NCBI GenBank assembly: GCA_028767165.1
Contig: JARACJ010000013.1
Location: 62,001-126,000, forward strand
From: Proteobacteria bacterium DTSAM18
GTDB taxonomy: Bacteria > Myxococcota_A > UBA796 > GCA-2862545
Direction of reading: 5' to 3'
DNA: 64,000 bases
Made by a program: the position numbers and the translations under genes. The notes below the pieces were generated by a model. It did not search any database. It saw nothing but the letters and a program-made list of their open reading frames with translations, and was not told the DNA's origin. Position 1 is the stretch's first letter. The number at the start of each line of letters is the position of its first letter. Below, in pieces: positions 27,730-36,133 of the stretch.

Positions 27730-30236
27730 TGGGGCGGATGTGGGCGCTGCTCGTCGCTGTTCTCCTGACGACCTCCTCCCTGCAGGTCTTCTCCGTGCAG
27801 GCCCACGCAGAGGAGCCCATCCCTGCGGGAGATGTGGTCGAGCGTGTCGTCGTGCGGGGCACCAAGTGGATCGAGGACGCCGCCGTCCGGGCGAAGATCC
27901 GCATCCGTGAAGGCGATGTCCTCACCGAGGAGGCCGCGCGCCGGGATCTGAAGGCCGTCTACGGCACGGGCTTCTTCGACAACGTGGTCATCAAGGCCGA
28001 GCCCGGGCAGAACCCGGGCCAGTCGATCCTGGTGTTCGAGGTCTCCGAGAAGCCCGCCGTGGTCAACGTGCGGCTCGAGGGCAACAAGAAGGTCTCCGAA
28101 GAGGACCTCCGCGAGCTCATCGACGTGAAGTCCTTCGGCATCCTCAACGAGGCCAAGGTCACCGAGACCATCGGCCTGATGCGCGACAAGTACGTCGAGA
28201 AGGGCTTCTACCTCGCCGACATCACCAGCGAGATCGTCCCCTTCGGCACCGACCAGGTCGAGGTCGTCTTCCGCTTCGAGGAGAACCGCAAGGTCATCAT
28301 CCAGCGGATCGACTTCACCGGCAACGACAGCATCGCCGACGGCCGCATCAAGCGCTTCATGCAGTCCAAGGAGGGCGGCCCCGCCCCCTGGCTCACGAGC
28401 ACCGGCTCCTTCGACGCCGAGAAGCTCGCCACCGACGCCCAGATCATCCAGTACCTGTACATGGAGGAGGGCTACGTCGACGTCCGGGTGGATCAGCCCA
28501 AGGTCTACCTGTCTCCGGACAAGCGCTACATCTACATCTCCTTCCACGTCGAAGAGGGCCCGCAGTACACGATCGGCTCGGTCGACATCCAGGGCGACTT
28601 CGTGGAGGAGGAGGGGCTCACCCGCGACGACCTGCTCCGCATCGCCGGCGGCACCCCCGTGCTGGCCATCCAGGAGGAGCAGTACCGACGGGCCAAGGGC
28701 GCCAACGATCCCCGCGCCGGCCTGCGCGGCATCGGCAAGGGTCCCGCCCTCGAAGAAGGGGAGGTCTTCAAGTACAGCACCATGGGCGCGGTCATCGAGA
28801 ACCTCGCCAACCTGTACGAGGACCAGGGCTACGCCTTCGCCAACGTGGTGCCTTCACCGCGGCCCAACCGCGACAACCAGACCATCGACATCACGTTCAA
28901 CATCGACAAGGGCGACAAGTACCGGATCGGTCGCATCCACATCATCGGAAACGACCCCACGTTCGACAAGGTCGTCCGGCGTGAGATCCTCGTCTCCGAG
29001 GGCGACATCTTCCGTGGCTCCCGCCTCGATGCGTCCCGGTTCCGCCTGCAGCGGCTCGGCTTCTTCGAAGAGGTCAACATCACCACGCCCCGCGGCGTGG
29101 AGCCCGGCACCCTCGACGTGCACGTCAAGGTGGTCGAGCAGCCCACCGGCTCGTTCAGCTTCGGCCTCGGCTGGTCGTCCCTCGAGGGCTTCACCATCCA
29201 GGGCTCCATCTCGAAGAACAACTTCATGGGCATGGGCTACACCCTGAGCGCCCAGGGCAACCTGTCCCGGTTCCGCAAGCAGGCCAGCCTCGAGTTCTTC
29301 GACCCGTACTTCCTGGACTCCCGCTGGACCTTCCGGATCAGCGCCTACTACATCGACCAGCAGTACCAGTTCAACGTCCTGAACAACAACCAGAACGAGT
29401 ACCGCCGGGGTGGCACCCTGAGCATCGGTCGCTACCTCGACCGCCGCGACGACATCCAGCTGCAGATGTCCTACACCATCGCCGACGTCGGTGTGGCCAA
29501 CCTCGATCCCTACCGCGAGAAGCTGCTGGGCGGTGAGCTGTTCCGCAACGGCATCACCTCCACGGTCGGCGTGAACCTCTTCGTCGACAAGCGCAACAAC
29601 CGCATCGCACCCACCAAGGGTGTGCTGGTGTCGGCCTCCGCGGCGCTGTCGGGCGGCTTCAACATCGACGAAGACAAGACCCTCTCGCTGCTCGGCGGCG
29701 ACTTCAACTTCGTCGAGACCAAGTTCAACTTCCGCCTGTACCAGCCCATCCTGCCAAACTCCGACTTCCTGGTGTTCCGCATGAACACCACGCTCGGCTC
29801 GGTGTGGTCCACCGACGGCCGTCCCGTGCCGGTCATCCACCGCTACCGCGCGGGTGGCATGCTCTCGGTGCGTGGCTTCCAGTGGTTCAGCCTCGGCCCG
29901 AGCCTGCGCGTCACCGGCTCCGACGACCCCACGGATCCGGAAGGCCGCCTCGTCATCGGTGGTACCCAGACCTGGATCAACAACTTCGAGATCGAGGCGA
30001 ACATCGTCAAGGCCGCCGGCATCACCGCCGTCGCGTTCTTCGACGCGGGCAACGCCTTCGGCGATGCCTGGGGCGAGGGCAACATCAGCCTCACCGGGCT
30101 GCGCACCTCCGCGGGCTTCGGTGTCCGCTGGCGCTCGCCGGTCGGTCCCCTGCGTTTCGAGTGGGGTTTCCCCCTCGCGCCCCGCAAGGACGAGAAGCGT
30201 TCCGACTTCCAGTTCACCATCGGAAGCTTCTTCTGA
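27726..30236 (+). CDS. bamA: Outer membrane protein assembly factor BamA
   Basis: An Omp85-family insertase of 836 residues that folds beta-barrels into the outer membrane. A signal peptide (about 1-27, ending AHA) is followed by POTRA repeats (about 35-440) and a 16-strand barrel. The barrel carries VRGFQWFSLGP (the lid-lock VRGF motif) and ends in Phe, the usual assembly signal (FTIGSFF). The ATG at 27726 overlaps the lolD stop, linking lipoprotein export to barrel assembly. A chaperone gene (skp) follows. Confidence 0.94.
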   Translation: MMGRMWALLVAVLLTTSSLQVFSVQAHAEEPIPAGDVVERVVVRGTKWIEDAAVRAKIRIREGDVLTEEAARRDLKAVYGTGFFDNVVIKAEPGQNPGQSILVFEVSEKPAVVNVRLEGNKKVSEEDLRELIDVKSFGILNEAKVTETIGLMRDKYVEKGFYLADITSEIVPFGTDQVEVVFRFEENRKVIIQRIDFTGNDSIADGRIKRFMQSKEGGPAPWLTSTGSFDAEKLATDAQIIQYLYMEEGYVDVRVDQPKVYLSPDKRYIYISFHVEEGPQYTIGSVDIQGDFVEEEGLTRDDLLRIAGGTPVLAIQEEQYRRAKGANDPRAGLRGIGKGPALEEGEVFKYSTMGAVIENLANLYEDQGYAFANVVPSPRPNRDNQTIDITFNIDKGDKYRIGRIHIIGNDPTFDKVVRREILVSEGDIFRGSRLDASRFRLQRLGFFEEVNITTPRGVEPGTLDVHVKVVEQPTGSFSFGLGWSSLEGFTIQGSISKNNFMGMGYTLSAQGNLSRFRKQASLEFFDPYFLDSRWTFRISAYYIDQQYQFNVLNNNQNEYRRGGTLSIGRYLDRRDDIQLQMSYTIADVGVANLDPYREKLLGGELFRNGITSTVGVNLFVDKRNNRIAPTKGVLVSASAALSGGFNIDEDKTLSLLGGDFNFVETKFNFRLYQPILPNSDFLVFRMNTTLGSVWSTDGRPVPVIHRYRAGGMLSVRGFQWFSLGPSLRVTGSDDPTDPEGRLVIGGTQTWINNFEIEANIVKAAGITAVAFFDAGNAFGDAWGEGNISLTGLRTSAGFGVRWRSPVGPLRFEWGFPLAPRKDEKRSDFQFTIGSFF

Positions 30237-30401
30237 CGAAAGGCGACCGGTGGGTCTTCCGATTCCGGGGGAGAATAAAGTCGCCGCCCAGGCGTCTTGT
30301 GTGGGCCCACAGGGTTGCTCCGGCTTGCCGCTTGGGGCTACAACTCCCATCACGCGTCCCCGCTGTGGGGCACCCGGTCTGATTTCATAGGAGCTGGACA
30401 C

Positions 30402-30902
30402 ATGATCCGTCGTTTGACGCCCATGCTCATCGCTGCACTTCTGCCTGCATCCGCGATGGCGAACAAGTTCTGCGTGGTGGATGCAGAAACCGCCATCAAC
30501 AGCACCACCGAGGGCAAGGCTGCCCAGAGCCGCCTCGAGTCCCTGCAGGCCAGCAAGCAGCAGGAGCTGGAGACCATGGGCAAGCAGCTCGAGCAGGAGT
30601 TCAAGGACTACGAGTCCCGCGCGTCCATCCTGTCCGACTCCGCCCGTCAGCAGATGGAGCAGCAGCTCATGCAGAAGCAGGGCCAGCTCCAGCAGATGGC
30701 CATGGCCGCCGAGCAGGAGATGCAGGGCACGTACATGCAGCTCCTCGGCGACCTCGAGAACAAGCTGATGACCGTCGCCGCCGACGTGGGCAAGCAGAAG
30801 GGCTGCACCGTGCTGCTCCAGAAGCAGGCCACCATCTACGTCAGCAACGACGTCAGCGACCTCACGAACGACGTGATCAGCGCCTACAACGCCCGTCACT
30901 GA
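30402..30902 (+). CDS. skp: Periplasmic chaperone Skp/OmpH
   Basis: A 166-residue protein with a cleavable signal peptide (to about residue 20, ASAMA) and a long Gln/Glu-rich coiled coil (about 45-125), typical of the trimeric jellyfish-shaped chaperone that carries unfolded outer-membrane proteins to BamA. The start at 30402 is fixed by AGGAG eight bases upstream. It follows bamA after a 165-base gap, in the standard bamA-skp order. Repeat element B begins 12 bases after its stop. Confidence 0.88.
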   Translation: MIRRLTPMLIAALLPASAMANKFCVVDAETAINSTTEGKAAQSRLESLQASKQQELETMGKQLEQEFKDYESRASILSDSARQQMEQQLMQKQGQLQQMAMAAEQEMQGTYMQLLGDLENKLMTVAADVGKQKGCTVLLQKQATIYVSNDVSDLTNDVISAYNARH

Positions 30903-30913
30903 TCGAAGGGTCG

Positions 30914-31113
30914 CTCTTCACCACGGAGGCACGGAGATCCACGGAGAGCCACGGAGGTTCTTGACAGTGGATGGTGCCTCGTCACAGGGCCTTCGCCGAT
31001 GGGCGAGGGCCTTTGCAGTTCTTGCGAGTGATGCGTACGGTCTGCACGGTGGGAAGGACCGACGTCCACAAGAAGAAGTCGCCGTGCCGGCTCCGGGCCT
31101 CCGTGGTGGAAAA
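30914..31113. repeat. CACGGAG-unit inverted-arm repeat element, copy B
   Basis: This lies between the convergent skp and DUF2400 genes. The left arm (30914-30958) holds four tandem CACGGAG units with short spacers, opening GCTCTTCACCACGGAGG. The right arm (31081-31113) is the inverted form, ending CCTCCGTGGTGGAAAAG. A hairpin (30986-31016) sits between them. It shares the left-arm opening, the GGTTCTTGA-type boundary and the hairpin with copy C. Confidence 0.82.
30986..31016 (+). terminator. Terminator-like hairpin inside repeat copy B
   Basis: A stem of about 12 bp (30986-30997 with 31002-31013, two G-T pairs) closes a 4-base loop and is followed by a short T run (CCTTTG). Its sequence resembles the hairpin at 35924-35949 in copy C. 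It could terminate the lolD-bamA-skp transcript. Confidence 0.6.
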
Positions 31114-31166
31114 GCGGCCCGTCCTCGGCTTCCCACCCCTTCAGCCCGACGTTTCAGACCGACCCT

Positions 31167-32027
31167 TCACCCCTCGACGGGAAACGTGCAGAGGTCGCGA
31201 ACGGGGCAGCCCTCGCACTCCGGTCGCCCCCTGACCGTCCTGCAGCCCTGGCTGATGCCCAGGTGGGCGAGGCTGTAGTCGTAGCGGACCGGGTCTTCGG
31301 GGCTGAACTGCCGCAGGGCCGACGTGATGGCCTGGGCGTTGCGCCAGTCGGCGTGGGGACGGTTGGTCAGGCCGATGGCGTGGCTGATGCGGGTGACGTG
31401 GGTGTCGACGGGGATGACCAGATCGGCGGGGGAGAAGAAGTCCCAGATGCCGAAGTCGACGCCGTCGTCGGCCGGACGCACGAACCAGCGCAGCATCATC
31501 ATCCAGCGCTTGCAGGCCGAGCCGGAGCGGGGGCTGGACAGGCAGTAGGCCAGGCCGCGGGTGAGGGGACCGTCCTCGGCGGCGATGTGGCGCAGCTCGT
31601 CCACGGCGAGCTGCAGGGCGAGGATGGGGTCGGCGCTGCCCTGGAACAGCCGGGACAGGCTGTGGTGGCGCTCGATGACCTTGCGGCAGGTGCGGAGGAG
31701 TCGGTGCAGGTCGCCGGTGCGGATCCAGCGGTAGGCGGCCTGGTGGAGCACCGGGTGGCCCTCGACGGCGCCGGCGGCGAGGGCGGCGTGGGGGCCGCCG
31801 CGCTCGTCCATGACGTCGAGCAGCGCGTGGACCTTGGGCAGGAACAGCCCGACCCGGCCGAAGGCGAACGCCGACGCCAGCAGGCCGGCCCACTCGCGGT
31901 CGCGGGGGCCGTCGTAGCGGTGCGGTGCGCTGATGGGGTCGGGCGTGTTAGGTCCGGCGGGTGCCTGGTGGGCCAGGAGGCCGTCCAGGAATTCGCGAAG
32001 GTGTGGCTGCGTCAGCGGGGAGTGCAT
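31167..32027 (-). CDS. TIGR02757/DUF2400 family protein with endonuclease III-like cysteine cluster
   Basis: A 286-residue cytoplasmic protein of the TIGR02757 family, whose function is unknown. The C-terminal half has an HhH-GPD-like look: the IPVDTHVTRISHAIGL block resembles the helix and catalytic-Asp region of endonuclease III. The very C-terminus has four Cys spaced C-x8-C-x2-C-x5-C, similar to the [4Fe-4S] cluster of that enzyme. This suggests a DNA glycosylase relative, but the assignment is inference. The ATG at 32027 shares two bases with the divergent ATG at 32026. Confidence 0.75.
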   Translation of the reverse strand: MHSPLTQPHLREFLDGLLAHQAPAGPNTPDPISAPHRYDGPRDREWAGLLASAFAFGRVGLFLPKVHALLDVMDERGGPHAALAAGAVEGHPVLHQAAYRWIRTGDLHRLLRTCRKVIERHHSLSRLFQGSADPILALQLAVDELRHIAAEDGPLTRGLAYCLSSPRSGSACKRWMMMLRWFVRPADDGVDFGIWDFFSPADLVIPVDTHVTRISHAIGLTNRPHADWRNAQAITSALRQFSPEDPVRYDYSLAHLGISQGCRTVRGRPECEGCPVRDLCTFPVEG

Positions 32028-32223
32028 GGAGAACCTGGTGGATCCGAAACTGCTGAAGTGGCTGGTGTGTCCGGCGTGCCGGGGAGAGCTCGAGCAGGGC
32101 AGGGCGTGGCTGCGCTGCAAGGCCTGTGGACTCCACTATCCGGTGGTCGACGGCGTGCCCCACCTGATCGCCGAGCGGGCCACCCGACGGCCCCGCAGGC
32201 CGAAGAAGCGCCGCGATGTGTAG
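32026..32223 (+). CDS. Trm112/UPF0434-like zinc-ribbon protein
   Basis: A 65-residue zinc ribbon with two CxxC pairs (CPACRG and CKACGL), matching the Trm112/UPF0434 family, followed by a very basic tail (RRPRRPKKRR). Bacterial members are of uncertain function. In eukaryotes and archaea, Trm112 activates methyltransferases. GGGGAG lies close upstream of the ATG. Its start codon overlaps that of the divergent DUF2400 gene by two bases, so either one of the starts is misassigned or the two share a minimal control region. Confidence 0.78.
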   Translation: MENLVDPKLLKWLVCPACRGELEQGRAWLRCKACGLHYPVVDGVPHLIAERATRRPRRPKKRRDV

Positions 32224-32304
32224 CAAGGTCGCAAAGCGGGTATCTGTGGTGCGGCCACTGCGTTAGCCGCCGGGTGGTTCCGCCCGCCGTGCAAGGAGCG
32301 TTCG

Positions 32305-33294
32305 ATGACTGGAAACGGTGACAAGCAAGCCCAGGCCAAGACGGTACGTCTGGGGGCCCCCGCCGATACCTCCTTCCGTGGTCGCGACATCCTGTCGGTC
32401 AAGCAGTTCTCCCGGACCGACCTCGAGCGCATCTTCCTGGTGGCCCGCAACATGCGCACCGCCGTGGAGACCGTCGGCTCCATCGACCTGCTCAAGGGCC
32501 GCCTGCTCACGGCCGCCTTCTACGAGCCCTCCACCCGCACCTCGAGCTCCTTCCAGGCCGCCATGAAGCGCTTGGGCGGCGAGGTCATCGCCCTGAGCGG
32601 CATGGCCTACTCCTCGGTGGCCAAGGGCGAGACCCTCGAAGACACCATGCGCACCCTCGAGGCCTACAGCGACGTGCTGGTCCTGCGCCACCCCGAGAAG
32701 GGCTCTGCCGCCCGCGCGGCCAGGGTCACCCGGTGCCCGGTCATCAACGCCGGCGACGGCCCCGGTGAGCACCCCACCCAGGCCCTGCTCGACATGTTCA
32801 CCATCGAGCAGGAGCTCGGCCGGTTCGACGGCATCCGCGTCGCCATGGTGGGCGACCTCCGCTACGGCCGCACGGTGCACAGCCTGTCCCGCCTGCTCAC
32901 CCACTTCGACGTCACGCTCGATCTCGTGAGCCCCGAGCTGCTCCGCATGCCCGCCCACATCGTGCAGGAGCTGCGCGACGCCGGCATGACGGTGAACGAG
33001 ACCGCCGACCTCGAGTCCGTGCTGCCCCACGCAGACGTCCTGTACTGCACCCGGGTGCAGAAGGAGCGCTTCGAGGACCCCAGCGACTACGCCAAGGTCA
33101 AGGGCGCCTACATCTTCGATCCGGACGTCATGGGCCGCGCCAAGGCCGATGCCGTCCTGATGCATCCCTTCCCCCGGGTCGACGAGATCACCCCCGCGGT
33201 TGATTCCGACCCCCGGGCCGCCTACTTCCGGCAGATCGAGTACGGCCTGTACGTCCGCATGGCCCTGCTGGCCATGGTCCTGGGCCAGGCCTGA
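32305..33294 (+). CDS. pyrB: Aspartate carbamoyltransferase catalytic subunit
   Basis: A 329-residue enzyme that makes carbamoyl aspartate in de novo pyrimidine synthesis. The carbamoyl-phosphate motif STRTSSSF, the Lys-containing 80s loop (SSVAKGETLEDT), HPTQALLDMF and the aspartate-binding region with HPFPRVDEI are present. An N-terminal extension of about 20 residues precedes the usual start of the fold. No regulatory subunit (PyrI) is adjacent. It begins a pyrB-pyrFE-pyrD run with gaps of 20 and 4 bases. Confidence 0.95.
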   Translation: MTGNGDKQAQAKTVRLGAPADTSFRGRDILSVKQFSRTDLERIFLVARNMRTAVETVGSIDLLKGRLLTAAFYEPSTRTSSSFQAAMKRLGGEVIALSGMAYSSVAKGETLEDTMRTLEAYSDVLVLRHPEKGSAARAARVTRCPVINAGDGPGEHPTQALLDMFTIEQELGRFDGIRVAMVGDLRYGRTVHSLSRLLTHFDVTLDLVSPELLRMPAHIVQELRDAGMTVNETADLESVLPHADVLYCTRVQKERFEDPSDYAKVKGAYIFDPDVMGRAKADAVLMHPFPRVDEITPAVDSDPRAAYFRQIEYGLYVRMALLAMVLGQA

Positions 33295-33314
33295 TTTCCC
33301 CTCTGGAGAGCTTC

Positions 33315-34721
33315 ATGTCCTTCTTCGACCGCATCGCGCAACGGGCCACCGCGCTCGACTCCATGCTGTGCGTGGGCCTGGATCCCCACCTCGAGCAGCT
33401 CTCCGAGCCCACCGCTGCTGCGGCCCAGGCCTTCTGCGAGCGCATCATCGAGGCCACGAAGGATCTGGCGGTGGCCTTCAAGCCCAACGCCGCCTTCTTC
33501 GAGCAGTTCGGCGGCGAGGGCCTCGTCGCCCTCAAGGCCGTCATCGCGGCCTGCGGTGAGGTGCCCGTGCTCCTCGACGTGAAGCGGGGCGACATCTTCT
33601 CCACCGCCAAGGCCTACGCCCACTCGGCGTACGAGGATCTGGGCGCCGACGGCGTCACCCTGAACGCCTACATGGGCCTCGACGCCGTGCAGCCCTTCCT
33701 GGAGGGCGCCGACAAGGGTGCCTTCATCCTGTGCCGCACCTCGAACCCCTCCGGCGGCGAGGTCCAGGAGCTCACGCTGGCCAGTGGCGAGCCCCTGTAC
33801 GTGCAGATGGCCCGTCTTCCCGCCCAGTGGGGCATGGCCGACCGCGTCGGCCTCGTGGTGGGCGCCACCGTGCCCGCCGAGATGGCCCGCGTGCGCGAGG
33901 AGGCGCTGGACTGCTGGATCCTGGCCCCCGGTATCGGTGCCCAGGGCGGCGACCTCAAGGCCGCCATCAAGGCCGGCCTCCGCGGCGATGGCCTCGGCCT
34001 GCTCCTGCCCATCTCCCGCGGCATCTCCAAGGCCAGCGACCCCCGCGTCGCCGCTGCCGAGCTCGTCGAGCAGATGCGCATCGCCAAGGACGAGGTGATG
34101 GCCGAGGGTCTCCGCCGCGGCGGCCTGCGCGACCGCGTGGCCAAGGGCCTGCTCGACGCCGGCTGCGTCCGCTTCGGTGAGTTCACCCTGAAGTCCGGCC
34201 TGCTCAGCCCCATCTACCTCGACCTGCGTCGCCTGGTGGGCTTCCCCGGCCTGCTCCGCGACGTGGCGGCCCTGTACGCCGAGGTCATGGAGTCGCTGGA
34301 CTACGACCTGGTGGCCCCGCTGCCCTACGCGGCGATGCCCATCGGCTCCGCCGTGAGCCTGCTGACCGACGTGCCGATGATCTACCCCCGCAAGGAGGTC
34401 AAGAAGTACGGAACGAAGGCCCTGGTCGAGGGTGTGTTCGAGGCGGGCCGGACCGCCGTCGTCCTCGACGATCTCGCCACCACCGGCGGCTCCAAGATCG
34501 AGGGCCTCGAGAAGCTCCACGCCGTGGATCTGAAGGCCAAGGACGTCGTCGTCCTCATCGACCGCGAGTCCGGCGCCAAGGAGCTGATGGCCGAGCACGG
34601 CATCGACATGCACTCCGCCTTCACCATGACCGAGCTCCTCGACCGCTGGCTCGCCTCCGGCGACATCACGGCCGAGATGTCCGACAAGGTGCGCGCCTTC
34701 ATCGCCTCCACCCGGAGCTGA
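33315..34721 (+). CDS. PyrF-PyrE fusion: OMP decarboxylase / orotate phosphoribosyltransferase
   Basis: A single 468-residue protein carrying the last two steps to UMP. Residues 1-265 are a type-2 orotidine-5'-phosphate decarboxylase with the catalytic DVKRGD at 88-93. Residues from about 268 are orotate phosphoribosyltransferase with the PRPP motif VVLDDLATTGGS at about 382-393. The order (decarboxylase first) is the reverse of animal UMP synthase. The reading frame is open across the join with no stop or frameshift. It sits between pyrB and pyrD, so the context fits both activities. Confidence 0.93.
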   Translation: MSFFDRIAQRATALDSMLCVGLDPHLEQLSEPTAAAAQAFCERIIEATKDLAVAFKPNAAFFEQFGGEGLVALKAVIAACGEVPVLLDVKRGDIFSTAKAYAHSAYEDLGADGVTLNAYMGLDAVQPFLEGADKGAFILCRTSNPSGGEVQELTLASGEPLYVQMARLPAQWGMADRVGLVVGATVPAEMARVREEALDCWILAPGIGAQGGDLKAAIKAGLRGDGLGLLLPISRGISKASDPRVAAAELVEQMRIAKDEVMAEGLRRGGLRDRVAKGLLDAGCVRFGEFTLKSGLLSPIYLDLRRLVGFPGLLRDVAALYAEVMESLDYDLVAPLPYAAMPIGSAVSLLTDVPMIYPRKEVKKYGTKALVEGVFEAGRTAVVLDDLATTGGSKIEGLEKLHAVDLKAKDVVVLIDRESGAKELMAEHGIDMHSAFTMTELLDRWLASGDITAEMSDKVRAFIASTRS

Positions 34722-34725
34722 GCCC

Positions 34726-35757
34726 ATGCTGCCCGATTCCCTGTTCGTGAAGATGATGTTTGCGTGGGAGCCCGAGACCTCCCACCACATGGCGCTCGAC
34801 ATGCTGGCCATGGCCAGCAAGGTGCCCGGTGGTCTCGGCATGCTCCGCGCGCGCTACGCGCCCCGCAAGCAGAAGTCCGTGCAGGTGATGGGGCTGCAGT
34901 TCCCCAACCAGGTGGGCCTCGCCGCCGGTTGGGACAAGGAGGCCAAGGCCTTCGATGGCCTGGCCGCCCTGGGCTTCGGCCACGTCGAGGTGGGCACGGT
35001 GTGCGTGCTGCCCCAGGAGGGCAACCCCCGGCCGCGCATCTTCCGCTCCGTGCCCGACCGCAGCGTCATCAACCGCATGGGCTTTCCGAGCCAGGGTGCG
35101 GACGTGGTGCTCGGTCGGCTGCAGCACCGGGAGCGCAGCCCCGACTTCCTTCTGGGCGTCAACATCGGCAAGAACAAGGCCACGCCCCTCGAGGAGGCCG
35201 CCAGCGACTACGTGAAGCTGGTCGACATGTTCGCCGAGCATGCCGACTACCTCACGGTCAACGTGTCCTCGCCCAACACCCCCGGCCTGCGCAAGCTGCA
35301 GACCGGCGAGAACCTGTACAAGCTCCTCCGTGAAGTGCTGCAGGCCCGTGACGCGCAGACAGACAAGGTGGGCCGCAGGGTCCCCGTGGCCATCAAGCTG
35401 GCACCCGATCTGAGCGAGGCCGATCTCGACGACGCCCTCGACGCGATCACCCGCGCCGGCATCGACGGCCTGATCATCACCAACACCACCCTCGACCGTG
35501 CAGGCGTGCATCCCACGTTCGCCAAGGAGACCGGCGGCCTGTCCGGCGCGGCGCTCACGGTGAAGTCCCGGGACTTCCTGAAGACGGTCAAGGCCAAGGT
35601 GCCGTCGGATCTGGCGGTCATCAGCGTGGGCGGCATCATGGACGCCGACGAAGCGGCGCGGCGGATCGACCTCGGTGCCGACCTCGTGCAGCTGTACACC
35701 GGCTTCATCTTCGGGGGGCCGGGCTTGGTGCGGCAGTGCGTGGAGCGGCTGGCGTAG
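34726..35757 (+). CDS. pyrD: Dihydroorotate dehydrogenase, class 2
   Basis: A 343-residue flavoenzyme that oxidises dihydroorotate using quinones. The N-terminal helices (about 1-50, amphipathic with Met and Leu) are the membrane- and quinone-binding extension of class 2. The barrel has NRMGFPSQG, the catalytic-Ser segment NVSSPNTPGLR, NTTLDR and the FMN phosphate loop SVGGI. It starts four bases after pyrFE. After the stop comes a 376-base stretch without a gene, holding a short GCGGAC/GTCCGC hairpin and repeat element C. Confidence 0.94.
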   Translation: MLPDSLFVKMMFAWEPETSHHMALDMLAMASKVPGGLGMLRARYAPRKQKSVQVMGLQFPNQVGLAAGWDKEAKAFDGLAALGFGHVEVGTVCVLPQEGNPRPRIFRSVPDRSVINRMGFPSQGADVVLGRLQHRERSPDFLLGVNIGKNKATPLEEAASDYVKLVDMFAEHADYLTVNVSSPNTPGLRKLQTGENLYKLLREVLQARDAQTDKVGRRVPVAIKLAPDLSEADLDDALDAITRAGIDGLIITNTTLDRAGVHPTFAKETGGLSGAALTVKSRDFLKTVKAKVPSDLAVISVGGIMDADEAARRIDLGADLVQLYTGFIFGGPGLVRQCVERLA

Positions 35758-35850
35758 TCCAGCAGGGCGAGCGGACTGTGGCTTGTCCGCTTCGTCACCG
35801 CGAACGACGCGAGGAGGGCAGTGGCGGGGCGAGAAGGTCTCGACGGGTTG

Positions 35851-36057
35851 CTCTTCACCAGGTCGGCACGGAGAACCACGGAGGTTCACGGAGCTTCTTG
35901 AATGGTGTTCGTGCCGGGCTGTGAGGCTCTCGTCTATGGACGAGGGCCTTTCCTGCTCTCGAGATGGAGCTCATGCATCGAGGCTTGCGGCCCGCCGAGG
36001 ATCACAGGAAAAGAACTCCGTGCCCCTCCGTGTGATCTCCGTGCCTCAGTGGTGACG
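35851..36057. repeat. CACGGAG-unit inverted-arm repeat element, copy C
   Basis: It lies between pyrD and the HEAT-cyclophilin gene, both on the plus strand. The left arm (35851-35899) opens CTCTTCACCA and carries CACGGAG units. The right arm (36015-36057) is inverted. Its complement shares GATCACACGGAGGGGCACGG exactly with the left arm of copy A. A hairpin (35924-35949) lies between the arms. The rest of the gap shows no open gene. Confidence 0.82.
35924..35953 (+). terminator. Terminator-like hairpin inside repeat copy C
   Basis: An 11-bp stem (35924-35934 with 35939-35949, one T-G pair) has a 4-base loop and is followed by TTT. The 3' arm (ACGAGGGCCTTT) matches the related hairpin of copy B apart from the first bases. 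It is placed to end the pyr operon transcript. Confidence 0.62.
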
Positions 36058-36133
36058 GGCGCGCCTGCGATCCCTCTGGGAGTGTCCGAGTCTCGAGCGC
36101 CCGGCCGCTGCGAACGGGTGGTACGATTCGGTC

